Assembly (NCBI GenBank): GCA_031178585.1
Contig: JAPSIT010000014.1
Span: forward strand, 1 to 32,416
Origin: Arthrobacter sp.
Lineage (GTDB): Bacteria > Actinomycetota > Actinomycetes > Actinomycetales > Micrococcaceae
Direction: 5' to 3'
DNA length: 32,416 nt
The position numbers and the translations under genes are program-made. A model generated the notes under the pieces. That model was not told where the DNA came from and searched no databases. It was given only the letters and a program-made list of their open reading frames with translations. This document shows, piece after piece, positions 16,541 through 23,702 of this stretch (position 1 is the first letter of the stretch; the number at the start of each line of letters is the position of its first letter).

Positions 16541-17692
16541 ATGCAGATCGGCGTATTCAGCGTCAGCGACATCACCACCGACCCCACCACGGGCCGGACA
16601 CCCACAGAGAACGAGCGCATCAAGGCCTCCGTGGCGATCGCCAAGAAGGTCGAAGAAATCGGCATGGACGTCTACGCCCTCGGCGAGCACCACAACCGGC
16701 CGTTCTTCTCCTCCTCCCCCACCACCACGCTCGCGTACATCGCGGCGCAGACCGAGCGCATCATCCTCTCCACGGCGACCACGCTGATCACCACGAACGA
16801 CCCAGTGAAGATCGCCGAGGACTTCGCCATGCTGCAGCACCTGGCCGACGGCCGGGTGGACCTGGTCCTGGGCCGGGGCAACACGGCGCCTGTCTACCCG
16901 TGGTTCGGCAAGAACATCCAGGACGGTGTGGAGCTGGCGATCGAAAACTACAGCCTGCTGCGCCGCCTCTGGGACGAGGACACCGTGAACTGGTCCGGCA
17001 AGTTCCGCACCCCGCTGCAGAACTTCACCTCAACGCCGCGCCCGCTCGACGGCGTCGCCCCCTTTGTGTGGCACGGCTCCATCCGCACGCCGCAGATCGC
17101 GGAGGTGGCAGCCTACTTCGGAGACGGTTTCTTCGCCAACAACATCTTCTGGCCCAAGGAGCACTACCAGCAGCTCATCGGCCTCTACCGCGAGCGCTAT
17201 GAGCACTACGGCCACGGCAAGGCCGACCAGGCCATTGTGGGCCTCGGCGGACAGTTCTTCATGCGGAAGAACTCCCAGGACGCGGTCCGGGAGTTCCGGC
17301 CGTACTTCGACAACGCTCCGGTCTACGGCCACGGACCGTCTCTGGAGGACTTCACCTCACAGACGCCGCTGACCGTGGGCAGCCCGCAGGAAGTCATCGA
17401 GAAGACCCTCACCTTCCGCGAGTTCTTCGGCGACTACCAGCGCCAGCTGTTCCTCATCGACCACGCCGGCCTGCCGCTGAAGACGGTCCTCGAGCAGCTT
17501 GACCTGTTCGGCGAAGAAGTCCTGCCGGTGCTGCGCAAGGAGTATGCTGCCCGCAAGCCGGCACATGTTCCGGAGCCTCCCACCCACGCCGGCCACGTCG
17601 CCGCGAAGCTGGCCTCCGCCGTTGCAGCAGAAACTGCAGGGTCGGTGGAAACCGCAAGTTCGTCCGCCACATCCAACGCAAGGGAGGCGTGA
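16541..17692 (+). CDS. LLM-class FMN-dependent monooxygenase (CE1758-like)
   Basis: The 383-residue protein has a bacterial luciferase-like TIM barrel using reduced flavin and oxygen; the substrate is unknown. It starts MQIGVFSVSDITTDPTTGRT. GEHHNRPFFSSSPTTTLAYI, TTLITTNDPVKIAEDFAML, LADGRVDLVLGRGNTAPVYP and VWHGSIRTPQIAEVAAYFGD are characteristic of the CE1758-type subgroup. The last about 35 residues are an Ala/Ser/Thr-rich tail outside the fold. GGAAGG stands about 6 nt before the ATG. Its stop overlaps the start of the MarR gene (TGATG), indicating translational coupling, so regulator and enzyme are made together. Confidence 0.92.
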   Translation: MQIGVFSVSDITTDPTTGRTPTENERIKASVAIAKKVEEIGMDVYALGEHHNRPFFSSSPTTTLAYIAAQTERIILSTATTLITTNDPVKIAEDFAMLQHLADGRVDLVLGRGNTAPVYPWFGKNIQDGVELAIENYSLLRRLWDEDTVNWSGKFRTPLQNFTSTPRPLDGVAPFVWHGSIRTPQIAEVAAYFGDGFFANNIFWPKEHYQQLIGLYRERYEHYGHGKADQAIVGLGGQFFMRKNSQDAVREFRPYFDNAPVYGHGPSLEDFTSQTPLTVGSPQEVIEKTLTFREFFGDYQRQLFLIDHAGLPLKTVLEQLDLFGEEVLPVLRKEYAARKPAHVPEPPTHAGHVAAKLASAVAAETAGSVETASSSATSNAREA

Positions 17693-18156
17693 TGGCCGCA
17701 CGGACAGCCCCGGCGGAGTCGCCGATGCGCCTCGCGGCTGAAACGTGGGAATCGCTGTTCCGCGCTCAGGTGGCCGTGATGCGCCGGCTGCAGTCCGGGC
17801 CGGCCTTCAAGGACCTGGCAGTAAATGAGTACGACGTGCTGTTCACGCTGTCCCGCTGCCCCTCCGGGTGGCTGCGCCTGAACGAGCTGAACGACAACGT
17901 GCTGCTGAGTCAGTCCAGTCTCAGCAGGCTTGTGGAGCGGCTCGCAAAGCGCGGACTGGTGGAGCGGAGGCCGGCACCGGATGACGGCCGGGGCGTGTTG
18001 GTGAAGCTGACGGACGAAGGGGCGGAGCTGCAGAAGCAGATTGGACGCGAGCACGTCCGGGACATCGCGGCGTTGGTCTCCCCGGCTCTGACCGGAGCAG
18101 AACAGCGCGAGCTGCTGAGGCTGACCGAAAAGCTGCGCACGTCCCTGCCGCGCTAG
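17692..18156 (+). CDS. MarR family regulator coupled to the LLM monooxygenase
   Basis: This 154-residue winged-helix regulator contains FKDLAVNEYDVLFTLSRCP, LRLNELNDNVLLSQSSLSRL (recognition helix), VERLAKRGLVERRPAPDD (with the DDGRG wing turn) and VLVKLTDEGAEL. The ATG at 17692 overlaps the TGA of the upstream gene; a GTG one codon earlier is equally possible. GGGAGG lies 4-5 nt before it. It most likely controls its own operon through the palindromes at 16457-16507 and responds to a small molecule the monooxygenase handles, as is common for MarR-enzyme pairs; this is inference. Confidence 0.92.
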   Translation: MAARTAPAESPMRLAAETWESLFRAQVAVMRRLQSGPAFKDLAVNEYDVLFTLSRCPSGWLRLNELNDNVLLSQSSLSRLVERLAKRGLVERRPAPDDGRGVLVKLTDEGAELQKQIGREHVRDIAALVSPALTGAEQRELLRLTEKLRTSLPR

Positions 18157-18195
18157 CAGGGGCTTGCCGCGCTGGCAGAACACTGCCGCTAGCGG
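18146..18195 (+). repeat. Short repeats at the convergent gene ends
   Basis: TGCCGCGCTAGCAG (18146-18159, containing the MarR stop) is repeated as TGCCGCGCTGGCAG (18165-18178) and, shortened, as TGCCGCTAGCGG (18184-18195, reaching into the next stop). The second copy folds as CTGCC-N5-GGCAG. It may be a local duplication acting as a two-way termination signal. Confidence 0.4.
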
Positions 18196-18995
18196 ATGAC
18201 GGCGAGCTTGTCCGGGTTCTCGGTTGGCAGCTCGCCGTTGACCGTTGCGACGACCTTCATTTCCTTCAGTGACAGGCTCCCGCCCACGGTTGACAGGAAG
18301 GCGGTGTCGGAGGAGTCCCGGCCCGCTGTGATCCGGAGCATTGAGTCCCGGGGAGCCAACCCGGTGGGGTCGATGACGTGCCAGGCGCCATTGATGTGTG
18401 CCTCGGCCACAGCGTGGAAGTCCATGGGCGAGAGCCCGGGCGCATACACCGCGGCGAGCCGGGCCGGCACGTTCTTCGCCCGCAGCAGGGCGATGGCAAG
18501 GTGCGCGTAGTCCCGGCAGACTCCCCGCCGGTTCAGGAGGGTTTCCACGGCACCGTCGGTGCCTCGGGACGACCCGCTGACGTAGCGGAGTTCACCGTTG
18601 ACCCATCGGCGCACGGCGGAGAGCAGTTCCTCCCCCTGCAGGCCGCCGAACTCCGCGTAGGACGTGGGAAGCAGCCGGTCCGACTCGGCATAGCGGCTGG
18701 GACGGACGTACCGGATCAGCTCCATCAGCGACGTCTCATCCGGGTCCGCGAAGCCACCGACCGTGGCTGTGTAATCCACCGTGACTTCTGTGGGCTCTGC
18801 AAACTCCATGTAGTGGAACCTGCCGCCGTGGTGGTCGGACAACTCCGTCAGCAGGATCTGTTCCCCGCCTGCAGTGACGGACAGTGTCTCGTCGAAGGAC
18901 GTGTAGCCCGGATTGCGGGCGACGGCAATGGCCAGGGCCACTTTGGTTTCGGCTACGGTCTTGAATACCAGGTGGGCAGCCACCGTGCGTTCCAT
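18189..18995 (-). CDS. Transglutaminase-like cysteine protease family protein
   Basis: The 268-residue protein has an N-terminal beta domain (about 1-100) of the kind that precedes bacterial transglutaminase-like cores, then the papain-like core. The triad is visible: Cys160 in LNRRGVCRDYAHLAIALLRA, His194 in DFHAVAEAH and Asp209 in HVIDPTG. Family members act as peptidases or amidases more often than as cross-linkers; no substrate can be inferred. There is no signal peptide. GGAG lies 4-5 nt before the ATG. The unknown lipoprotein gene is 72 bp upstream in the same direction, so the two may form a unit. Confidence 0.9.
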   Translation of the reverse strand: MERTVAAHLVFKTVAETKVALAIAVARNPGYTSFDETLSVTAGGEQILLTELSDHHGGRFHYMEFAEPTEVTVDYTATVGGFADPDETSLMELIRYVRPSRYAESDRLLPTSYAEFGGLQGEELLSAVRRWVNGELRYVSGSSRGTDGAVETLLNRRGVCRDYAHLAIALLRAKNVPARLAAVYAPGLSPMDFHAVAEAHINGAWHVIDPTGLAPRDSMLRITAGRDSSDTAFLSTVGGSLSLKEMKVVATVNGELPTENPDKLAVIR

Positions 18996-19067
18996 GATTC
19001 TCCGGGTGTGAGGAAAGCGGAAATAAGCCGCGGCTGCGGACGGCAGGGTGGGCCTGAAAGCAGCGGA

Positions 19068-19859
19068 CTAGTTCTTGATCTCCAGAGACATTAGCATCCG
19101 CTGGACATTCGCGAATTCCGAGCCCTTGTTCACGTAGTCGGCGGCCTGATCCAGCGTGTCAAAGGCCTTGGCCGGTGCCACCTTCTCATCGGGAGCGAAG
19201 GATTTCAGGGAGGAGACGTCGCTGAAGGAGTAGTTGCCCGTGCCTTCCAGTCCACGGACCACATTCTGCAGCTGGCAGGCCTTGGAGTCGGCGCCGCCCA
19301 CGATGTTGGTGATTCCGTAGGAGCCAAAGAACCTGTAGCCCTGCATGACCCGGAATACCACGTGCGGGGAGATGGTGCCCTCGCCTCCGCTGTGCGGCAG
19401 TTCCACCGGGACGCTGCTGACCACCACGTAGGACTTCTTGGCGGACGCCGCACATGCCGAAGGGGTGGCCTCCGGCAGCCCGGTCTGGAGTGTGGCCAGA
19501 TAGGTTCCCTCCCCGTCTTTGACCTCCACTTTCACCGCTCCGGGAAGCGTCCCCTTGTCCGGTTCAACGGACTGGGCTATCCACTCCCGCGGCAGATCGA
19601 AACGGACCTTCTTGGCGGGGTCGGTAAAGACTTTCCAATCCGACGCCGTTGCCCCGGGTGAAGAGGAAGGACCACCGGAGGCGGTGGCAGAAGGAGCGGC
19701 GGTTCCCGGGGTTGCGCCCGGAGTCGCCCCCGGACTCGCTGCACCTCCGCTCGGCTCCACGGTCCAAACCGGGGCACCCTTGCCGTCACTGCCGCACCCG
19801 GCCAGGAGCGCTGCGAGCAGCGCCGCAGCAGTCGCGCCGGCCGCGCGGGAAACTGTCAT
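19068..19859 (-). CDS. Lipoprotein of unknown function
   Basis: The 263-residue protein from MTVSRAAGATAAALLAALLA has lipobox LLAGC and is thus a membrane-anchored lipoprotein. An Ala/Pro/Ser/Gly linker runs to about 70. A globular domain follows, containing WKVFTDPAKKVRFDLPREW, a Cys pair (SACAASAKK and KACQLQNV) and the end FANVQRMLMSLEIKN. I do not recognise the domain. The start is uncertain: an ATG at 19868 has GGAG only 2 nt upstream, while that at 19859 has it 11 nt upstream; both keep the whole signal peptide. A frame open to 20156 is an artefact covering the divergent DUF1684 gene. Probably the first gene of a unit with the transglutaminase-like gene. Confidence 0.8.
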   Translation of the reverse strand: MTVSRAAGATAAALLAALLAGCGSDGKGAPVWTVEPSGGAASPGATPGATPGTAAPSATASGGPSSSPGATASDWKVFTDPAKKVRFDLPREWIAQSVEPDKGTLPGAVKVEVKDGEGTYLATLQTGLPEATPSACAASAKKSYVVVSSVPVELPHSGGEGTISPHVVFRVMQGYRFFGSYGITNIVGGADSKACQLQNVVRGLEGTGNYSFSDVSSLKSFAPDEKVAPAKAFDTLDQAADYVNKGSEFANVQRMLMSLEIKN

Positions 19860-19954
19860 CCCTGTCATGTCTCCAGCGTAGTCCGCGCCTCTCCTCCAGT
19901 TGGCGGCTTTCGCCGCCGTGTTGCCGGAGGTGAGGCGGCCGCCGGGCAGGGGGC

Positions 19955-19960
19955 TAGGCT
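19955..19960 (+). promoter_or_regulatory. -10 box of the DUF1684 gene
   Basis: TAGGCT followed by 6 nt and the ATG at 19967 fits a leaderless start. No ribosome binding site at normal distance is seen. Confidence 0.4.
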
Positions 19961-19966
19961 GGGGGC

Positions 19967-20629
19967 ATGGCGGAATACGAGCAGGACGCGGCAGAGAAAA
20001 CCCTGGCGGGCATGTCCGCCGTCGACATCGCTGACTGGCGGCTGCGGACCTTCGCCCTGTACGATCACGTCCGCAAAATCGCCGCGGACAACCCCGCGGA
20101 AGCGCATTCGTACTGGCGGCAGGAACGGGACCGGATGTTCGCCACGCATCCGGCATCCGCCCTGACTCCGGAAGCGAAAGCCAGCTTCGCCGGCCTTAGG
20201 ACCGCCGACTACGATCCGATCTACCGCTTTCAGGTGCCGCTGACCAAGGAAGGTGCCGGGCGTGAGCTGACAGTGGAAACCGGTACGGACGGCGTGGTCA
20301 GGTTCGTCAGGCTTGGCACGTTCGACCTGCCGGAAATGGGCCAGCTCGCAGTGTGGAAGCTGATGGGCTACGGCGGCGGGATCTTTGTTCCTTTCCGCGA
20401 TGCCACCGCCGGAAGGCCCGGCGGCAGCTACGGAGCAGGCCGGTACCTGCTGGACACCATCAAGGGTGCCTTCCACGGCGTCCGCGGGTCTGGCCCTGAC
20501 GCGCCCTTTGTCCTGGACTTCAACTTTGCCTACAACCCGTCCTGCGCCTACAACGAAGCATGGGCCTGCCCTCTGGCCGGTCCCGAGAACCGTCTCGCCG
20601 TCGAGATCCCGGTCGGCGAACTTTACTAA
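19967..20629 (+). CDS. DUF1684 domain protein
   Basis: The 220-residue protein shows the DUF1684 signatures. The N-terminal WRLRTFALYDHVR and ERDRMFATHPASAL motifs come first, then GGIFVPFRDATAGRPGGSYG and GAGRYLLDTIKG. The diagnostic end is FVLDFNFAYNPSCAYNEAW followed by ACPLAGPENRLAVEI and PVGELY. It has no signal peptide and no known reaction; the conserved Cys, Asn and Pro cluster near 185-205 is the likely functional centre. It is divergent from the unknown lipoprotein and 83 bp before the FAH-family gene. Confidence 0.92.
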   Translation: MAEYEQDAAEKTLAGMSAVDIADWRLRTFALYDHVRKIAADNPAEAHSYWRQERDRMFATHPASALTPEAKASFAGLRTADYDPIYRFQVPLTKEGAGRELTVETGTDGVVRFVRLGTFDLPEMGQLAVWKLMGYGGGIFVPFRDATAGRPGGSYGAGRYLLDTIKGAFHGVRGSGPDAPFVLDFNFAYNPSCAYNEAWACPLAGPENRLAVEIPVGELY

Positions 20630-20700
20630 GGCCTGCCCGGAGCACTACGCCCGACGCATACTGCCCAACCGCCTTGCGGGACGCCGTGCCGGGACCTGCC

Positions 20701-20706
20701 TACGAT
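20701..20706 (+). promoter_or_regulatory. -10 box of the FAH-family gene
   Basis: TACGAT (5/6) followed by 6 nt and ATG at 20713 fits a leaderless start. Confidence 0.4.
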
Positions 20707-20712
20707 GGCTGA

Positions 20713-21645
20713 ATGACTCCAGTTTCTCCCCGGCGGATTGCACGCGTCCGCCCGCTCTCCCCTGCACCTCACAACACTGCCGCCGACACCACTGCCGCTG
20801 ACAACTCTGCCGACACCAAGGCCGTGGGGAACACTCGGGCGGACTACCCGCCCGTTCCTGGCGGTGAGCAGTTCTTTGTCGCCAACGATGACGCCGGCTT
20901 CTCGTCCGGGGACGGGACTCTGTGGACGGTCATCGGCAGCCCGTTCCCCGGCTCGCGTGCGAACACGGGCAGCCCGCCTCGTTCGGGGTGGGAGCCGGGC
21001 GACACAGTCCGGCAGGAGTCGTTCACGTTCCTTGCGCCAAGCGTTCCCGCGAACGTGCTCGGGATGGCCCATAACACCGGGCAGGCCGGCCGCGACCTCC
21101 CGCCCCAGGCCTTCCACAAGGCGGCCACGAGTGTGATCGGGCCGGGCGAGGCCATTGAGCTTGCCGCCGGTGTGGGCCTCGTGGAGCCGGAGGCGGAACT
21201 GGCGGCTGTCATCGGACACATGGCCAAGGGCCTGACACTGGACAACGCCCGCAGCGCCGTCCTCGGCTTCACGATCGGCAACGACGTGACCGCCCGCGAC
21301 CTGCAGAAATCGGATGACCTGTGGATCAGCGCCAAGAGCCAGGACACCTTCACGCCGGCAGGCCCGTGGATCGTGGCAGGCATGGACGAGACGGAGCTGC
21401 CCATCGGCATCGTCCACAACGGAACCGCACTGGCGTCGGCCAGCACCGCGGACCTTGGCTGGAAACTGGACGAGATCCTGGTCTACCTGACGTCCTTTAT
21501 GACCCTGCACCCGGGCGACCTGGTCCTCACTGGATTCCCGGCCTCCACCGCCGCGCTTCGGCCGGGCGACACCGTCACCTGCCGGGTGGGGGGAATCGGA
21601 GAACTCACCAATCCGGTCACCGCGGCCGGCCGGAGTAGCCGCTAA
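20713..21645 (+). CDS. Fumarylacetoacetate hydrolase-family protein
   Basis: The 310-residue protein has the FAH beta-barrel core from about 110 onward. It includes VEPEAELAAVIGHMAKGL (metal-binding Glu pair), LGFTIGNDVTARDLQKSDD (metal Asp), TFTPAGPWIV and LHPGDLVLTGFPASTAALRP. This family covers acylpyruvate hydrolases, 2-hydroxyhepta-dienedioate isomerases and oxaloacetate decarboxylases; the exact reaction is not evident. Residues about 15-45 are an odd Asn/Thr/Ala/Asp low-complexity stretch (NTAADTTAADNSADTKA) encoded by near-repeats, absent from usual members. If the start is as given, the mRNA is leaderless. It ends 13 bp from the convergent cysteine desulfurase gene. Confidence 0.88.
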   Translation: MTPVSPRRIARVRPLSPAPHNTAADTTAADNSADTKAVGNTRADYPPVPGGEQFFVANDDAGFSSGDGTLWTVIGSPFPGSRANTGSPPRSGWEPGDTVRQESFTFLAPSVPANVLGMAHNTGQAGRDLPPQAFHKAATSVIGPGEAIELAAGVGLVEPEAELAAVIGHMAKGLTLDNARSAVLGFTIGNDVTARDLQKSDDLWISAKSQDTFTPAGPWIVAGMDETELPIGIVHNGTALASASTADLGWKLDEILVYLTSFMTLHPGDLVLTGFPASTAALRPGDTVTCRVGGIGELTNPVTAAGRSSR

Positions 21646-21658
21646 CTCGACTATGACG

Positions 21659-22822
21659 CTAGCCCGGCATGTGGCCCAGCGTCCGGACACGTCCAACGGC
21701 GGCCTGGACTGCTGCGGCTGCCGCGTCAAGATCCGCTTCGGTCACCGACGTGTCGAAGCTGAAGCGGACGGCGGTCTGCGCAACCGCGCCCTCGAAGCCC
21801 AGGGCGAGCAGCACGGCAGACGGTGAGTCCGATCCCGCAGCGCAGGCCGACCCGCTCGAGCACACCACGCCCTGGCGTTCCAGCTCGAGCAGCACCGACT
21901 CACCGCTGGTGCCCGGGAAGCAGAAGGAAGCGATGGACGGCAGCCGGTCCGCCGGATGCCCTGTCAGCACCGCGCCCGGAACCCCTTCCAGGACGGCCGT
22001 GATGAAGGCGTCCCGCAGCCGGACCACCGTCCCGGCGCGACGTTCCTGGTCCGCGTGGGCCAGCGTGAGCGCGGTGGCGAGGCCCACGGCCCCGGCAACG
22101 TTCTCCGTGCCGGACCGGCGTCCGCGTTCCTGGCCGCCGCCGTGCATCAGCGGTTCCACGCGGGTCCGGCCCCGGACGAACAGCACGCCGCAGCCCTTCG
22201 GCGCGCCGAGCTTGTGCCCCGAGATGCTCAGGGCGTCGACGCCGAGGGCCTTCACATCCAGCGGCAGCCAGCCGGCAGCCTGCACGGCATCGGTGTGGAA
22301 CGGCACGCCCTGTTCCCGGGCCACAGCAGCGAGTTCAGCCACGGACTGGACGGTTCCCACCTCGTTGTTGGCGTACATTATGCTGACCAGCGCCGTTTCA
22401 GGACGCAGCACAGCGGCCAGTGCCTCCGCGGTCACCCGCCCGGTGTGGTTCACCGGCACCACGTCGACCGCGAAGCCGTGGAAGCGCTCAAGATAGCGGG
22501 CGGACTCCTCCACGGCAGGATGCTCGACGGCGCTGATCACGATGCGGTTCAGCGCAGGGTCCGCGGCCTGCCGGGCCAGCGCCATGCCCTTGACCGCAAG
22601 GTTGTCCGCCTCCGTGCCACCGGAGGTGAACGTCACTTCGCCCGGCCTGCAGCCCAGCACGTTGGCAACAGTCTTACGGGCGTCGGCGAGCGCCGTTGCG
22701 GCGGAAGCGCCCAGCGAGTGGTGGCTGGAAGGGTTGCCGAACTCGCCGGTGAGGAAGGGCCACATGGCCTCCAGCACCTCACGCCGCACCGGCGTGGTGG
22801 CTGCTGCGTCAAGGAAGATCAC
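21659..22822 (-). CDS. Cysteine desulfurase of the nad operon (NifS/IscS class)
   Basis: This 387-residue PLP enzyme takes sulfur from cysteine for Fe-S assembly. Family marks are MIFLDAAATTPV, FGNPSSHHSLG, TFTSGGTEADNLAV, MYANNEVGTVQ, Lys204 in SISGHKLGAPKG (PLP Schiff base) and the persulfide Cys327 in SSGSACAAGS. It is the last gene of nrtR-nadA-nadB-nadC-desulfurase, starting 7 nt after the nadC stop with a GTG and no clear ribosome site, hence translationally coupled. Because NadA needs a [4Fe-4S] cluster, this copy is probably dedicated to NadA maturation, as nifS beside nad genes in Bacillus is thought to be. General Suf machinery elsewhere is likely. Confidence 0.93.
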   Translation of the reverse strand: MIFLDAAATTPVRREVLEAMWPFLTGEFGNPSSHHSLGASAATALADARKTVANVLGCRPGEVTFTSGGTEADNLAVKGMALARQAADPALNRIVISAVEHPAVEESARYLERFHGFAVDVVPVNHTGRVTAEALAAVLRPETALVSIMYANNEVGTVQSVAELAAVAREQGVPFHTDAVQAAGWLPLDVKALGVDALSISGHKLGAPKGCGVLFVRGRTRVEPLMHGGGQERGRRSGTENVAGAVGLATALTLAHADQERRAGTVVRLRDAFITAVLEGVPGAVLTGHPADRLPSIASFCFPGTSGESVLLELERQGVVCSSGSACAAGSDSPSAVLLALGFEGAVAQTAVRFSFDTSVTEADLDAAAAAVQAAVGRVRTLGHMPG

Positions 22823-22829
22823 GGCTGGC

Positions 22830-23702
22830 TCAGCTGACCGTCAGCTCGACGTCCAGGCCGAGGTCCAGGGCGGTGACGGTGTGGGTCAGGGCGCCGATGG
22901 AGATGACGTCCACGCCCGCCGCTGCAATGTCAGCCACGGTTCCGAGGTTAACGTTGCCGCTGGCCTCCACCACGGCCCGGCCTCCTACCTGGCGCACTCC
23001 GGCCTGCAATTCCTCCAGGGAAAAGTTGTCCAGCATGATCGTGTCCACGCCGGCGGCCAGGACGGGTTCGATCTGGTCGGCGCTGTCCACTTCCACTTCG
23101 AAGTGTGTGGTGTGCCCAAGCTGGGCTTTCGCGGCGGCCAGCAGGGTGGTGAGCTTTTCCGGATCGCCTCCGGTCATCACGGCGAGGTGGTTGTCTTTGG
23201 CGAGCACGGCGTCCGAGAGGCTGTAGCGGTGGTTGGTGCCGCCTCCGCAGCGAACCGCGTAGCGCTCCAAAACGCGCAGGCCGGGAGTTGTCTTCCGGGT
23301 GTCCGCGATGCGGGCCTTGGTCCCGTCCACGAGCCGGACGAATTCGGCGGTGCGGGTGGCGATGGCGCTCATGCGCTGCGCCAGGTTCAGTCCTACACGT
23401 TCCGCAAGCAGCACGCTGCGCGCCCGTCCGCTGACCCGCGCGAGGCTGGTCCCGGCGTCGAACGCTTCACCGTCTGTCACCAGGAGTTCCACCTCGGTGT
23501 CAGCATCGACCAGCAACATGGCATCCCTGAAGACGGTGCCGCCGCTGAAAACGCCGGGAACGCGGGCGTTCAGCACGGCCGTGGCACGCGCGTCGGCCGG
23601 AATCAGCAGCTGCGAGGTGATGTCGCCGCTCGGGGCGTCCTCCGCGAACGCCCGTTCCAGGATGTCCCGGACGGGTGCTGCGGGGAGGGTCAGGCTAGTC
23701 AT
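22830..23702 (-). CDS. nadC: Quinolinate phosphoribosyltransferase (decarboxylating)
   Basis: This 290-residue protein of normal length converts quinolinate and PRPP to nicotinate mononucleotide, the third step of NAD de novo synthesis. Motifs include DITSQLLIPADARATAVLNA, LNLAQRMSAIATRTAEFVRL, DTRKTTPGLRVLERYAVRCG, GGTNHRYSLSDAVLAKDNH and VEVDSADQIEPVLAAGVDTI followed by MLDNF. The ATG (23702) lies inside the end of nadB (8-nt overlap), so translation is coupled. Confidence 0.97.
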   Translation of the reverse strand: MTSLTLPAAPVRDILERAFAEDAPSGDITSQLLIPADARATAVLNARVPGVFSGGTVFRDAMLLVDADTEVELLVTDGEAFDAGTSLARVSGRARSVLLAERVGLNLAQRMSAIATRTAEFVRLVDGTKARIADTRKTTPGLRVLERYAVRCGGGTNHRYSLSDAVLAKDNHLAVMTGGDPEKLTTLLAAAKAQLGHTTHFEVEVDSADQIEPVLAAGVDTIMLDNFSLEELQAGVRQVGGRAVVEASGNVNLGTVADIAAAGVDVISIGALTHTVTALDLGLDVELTVS

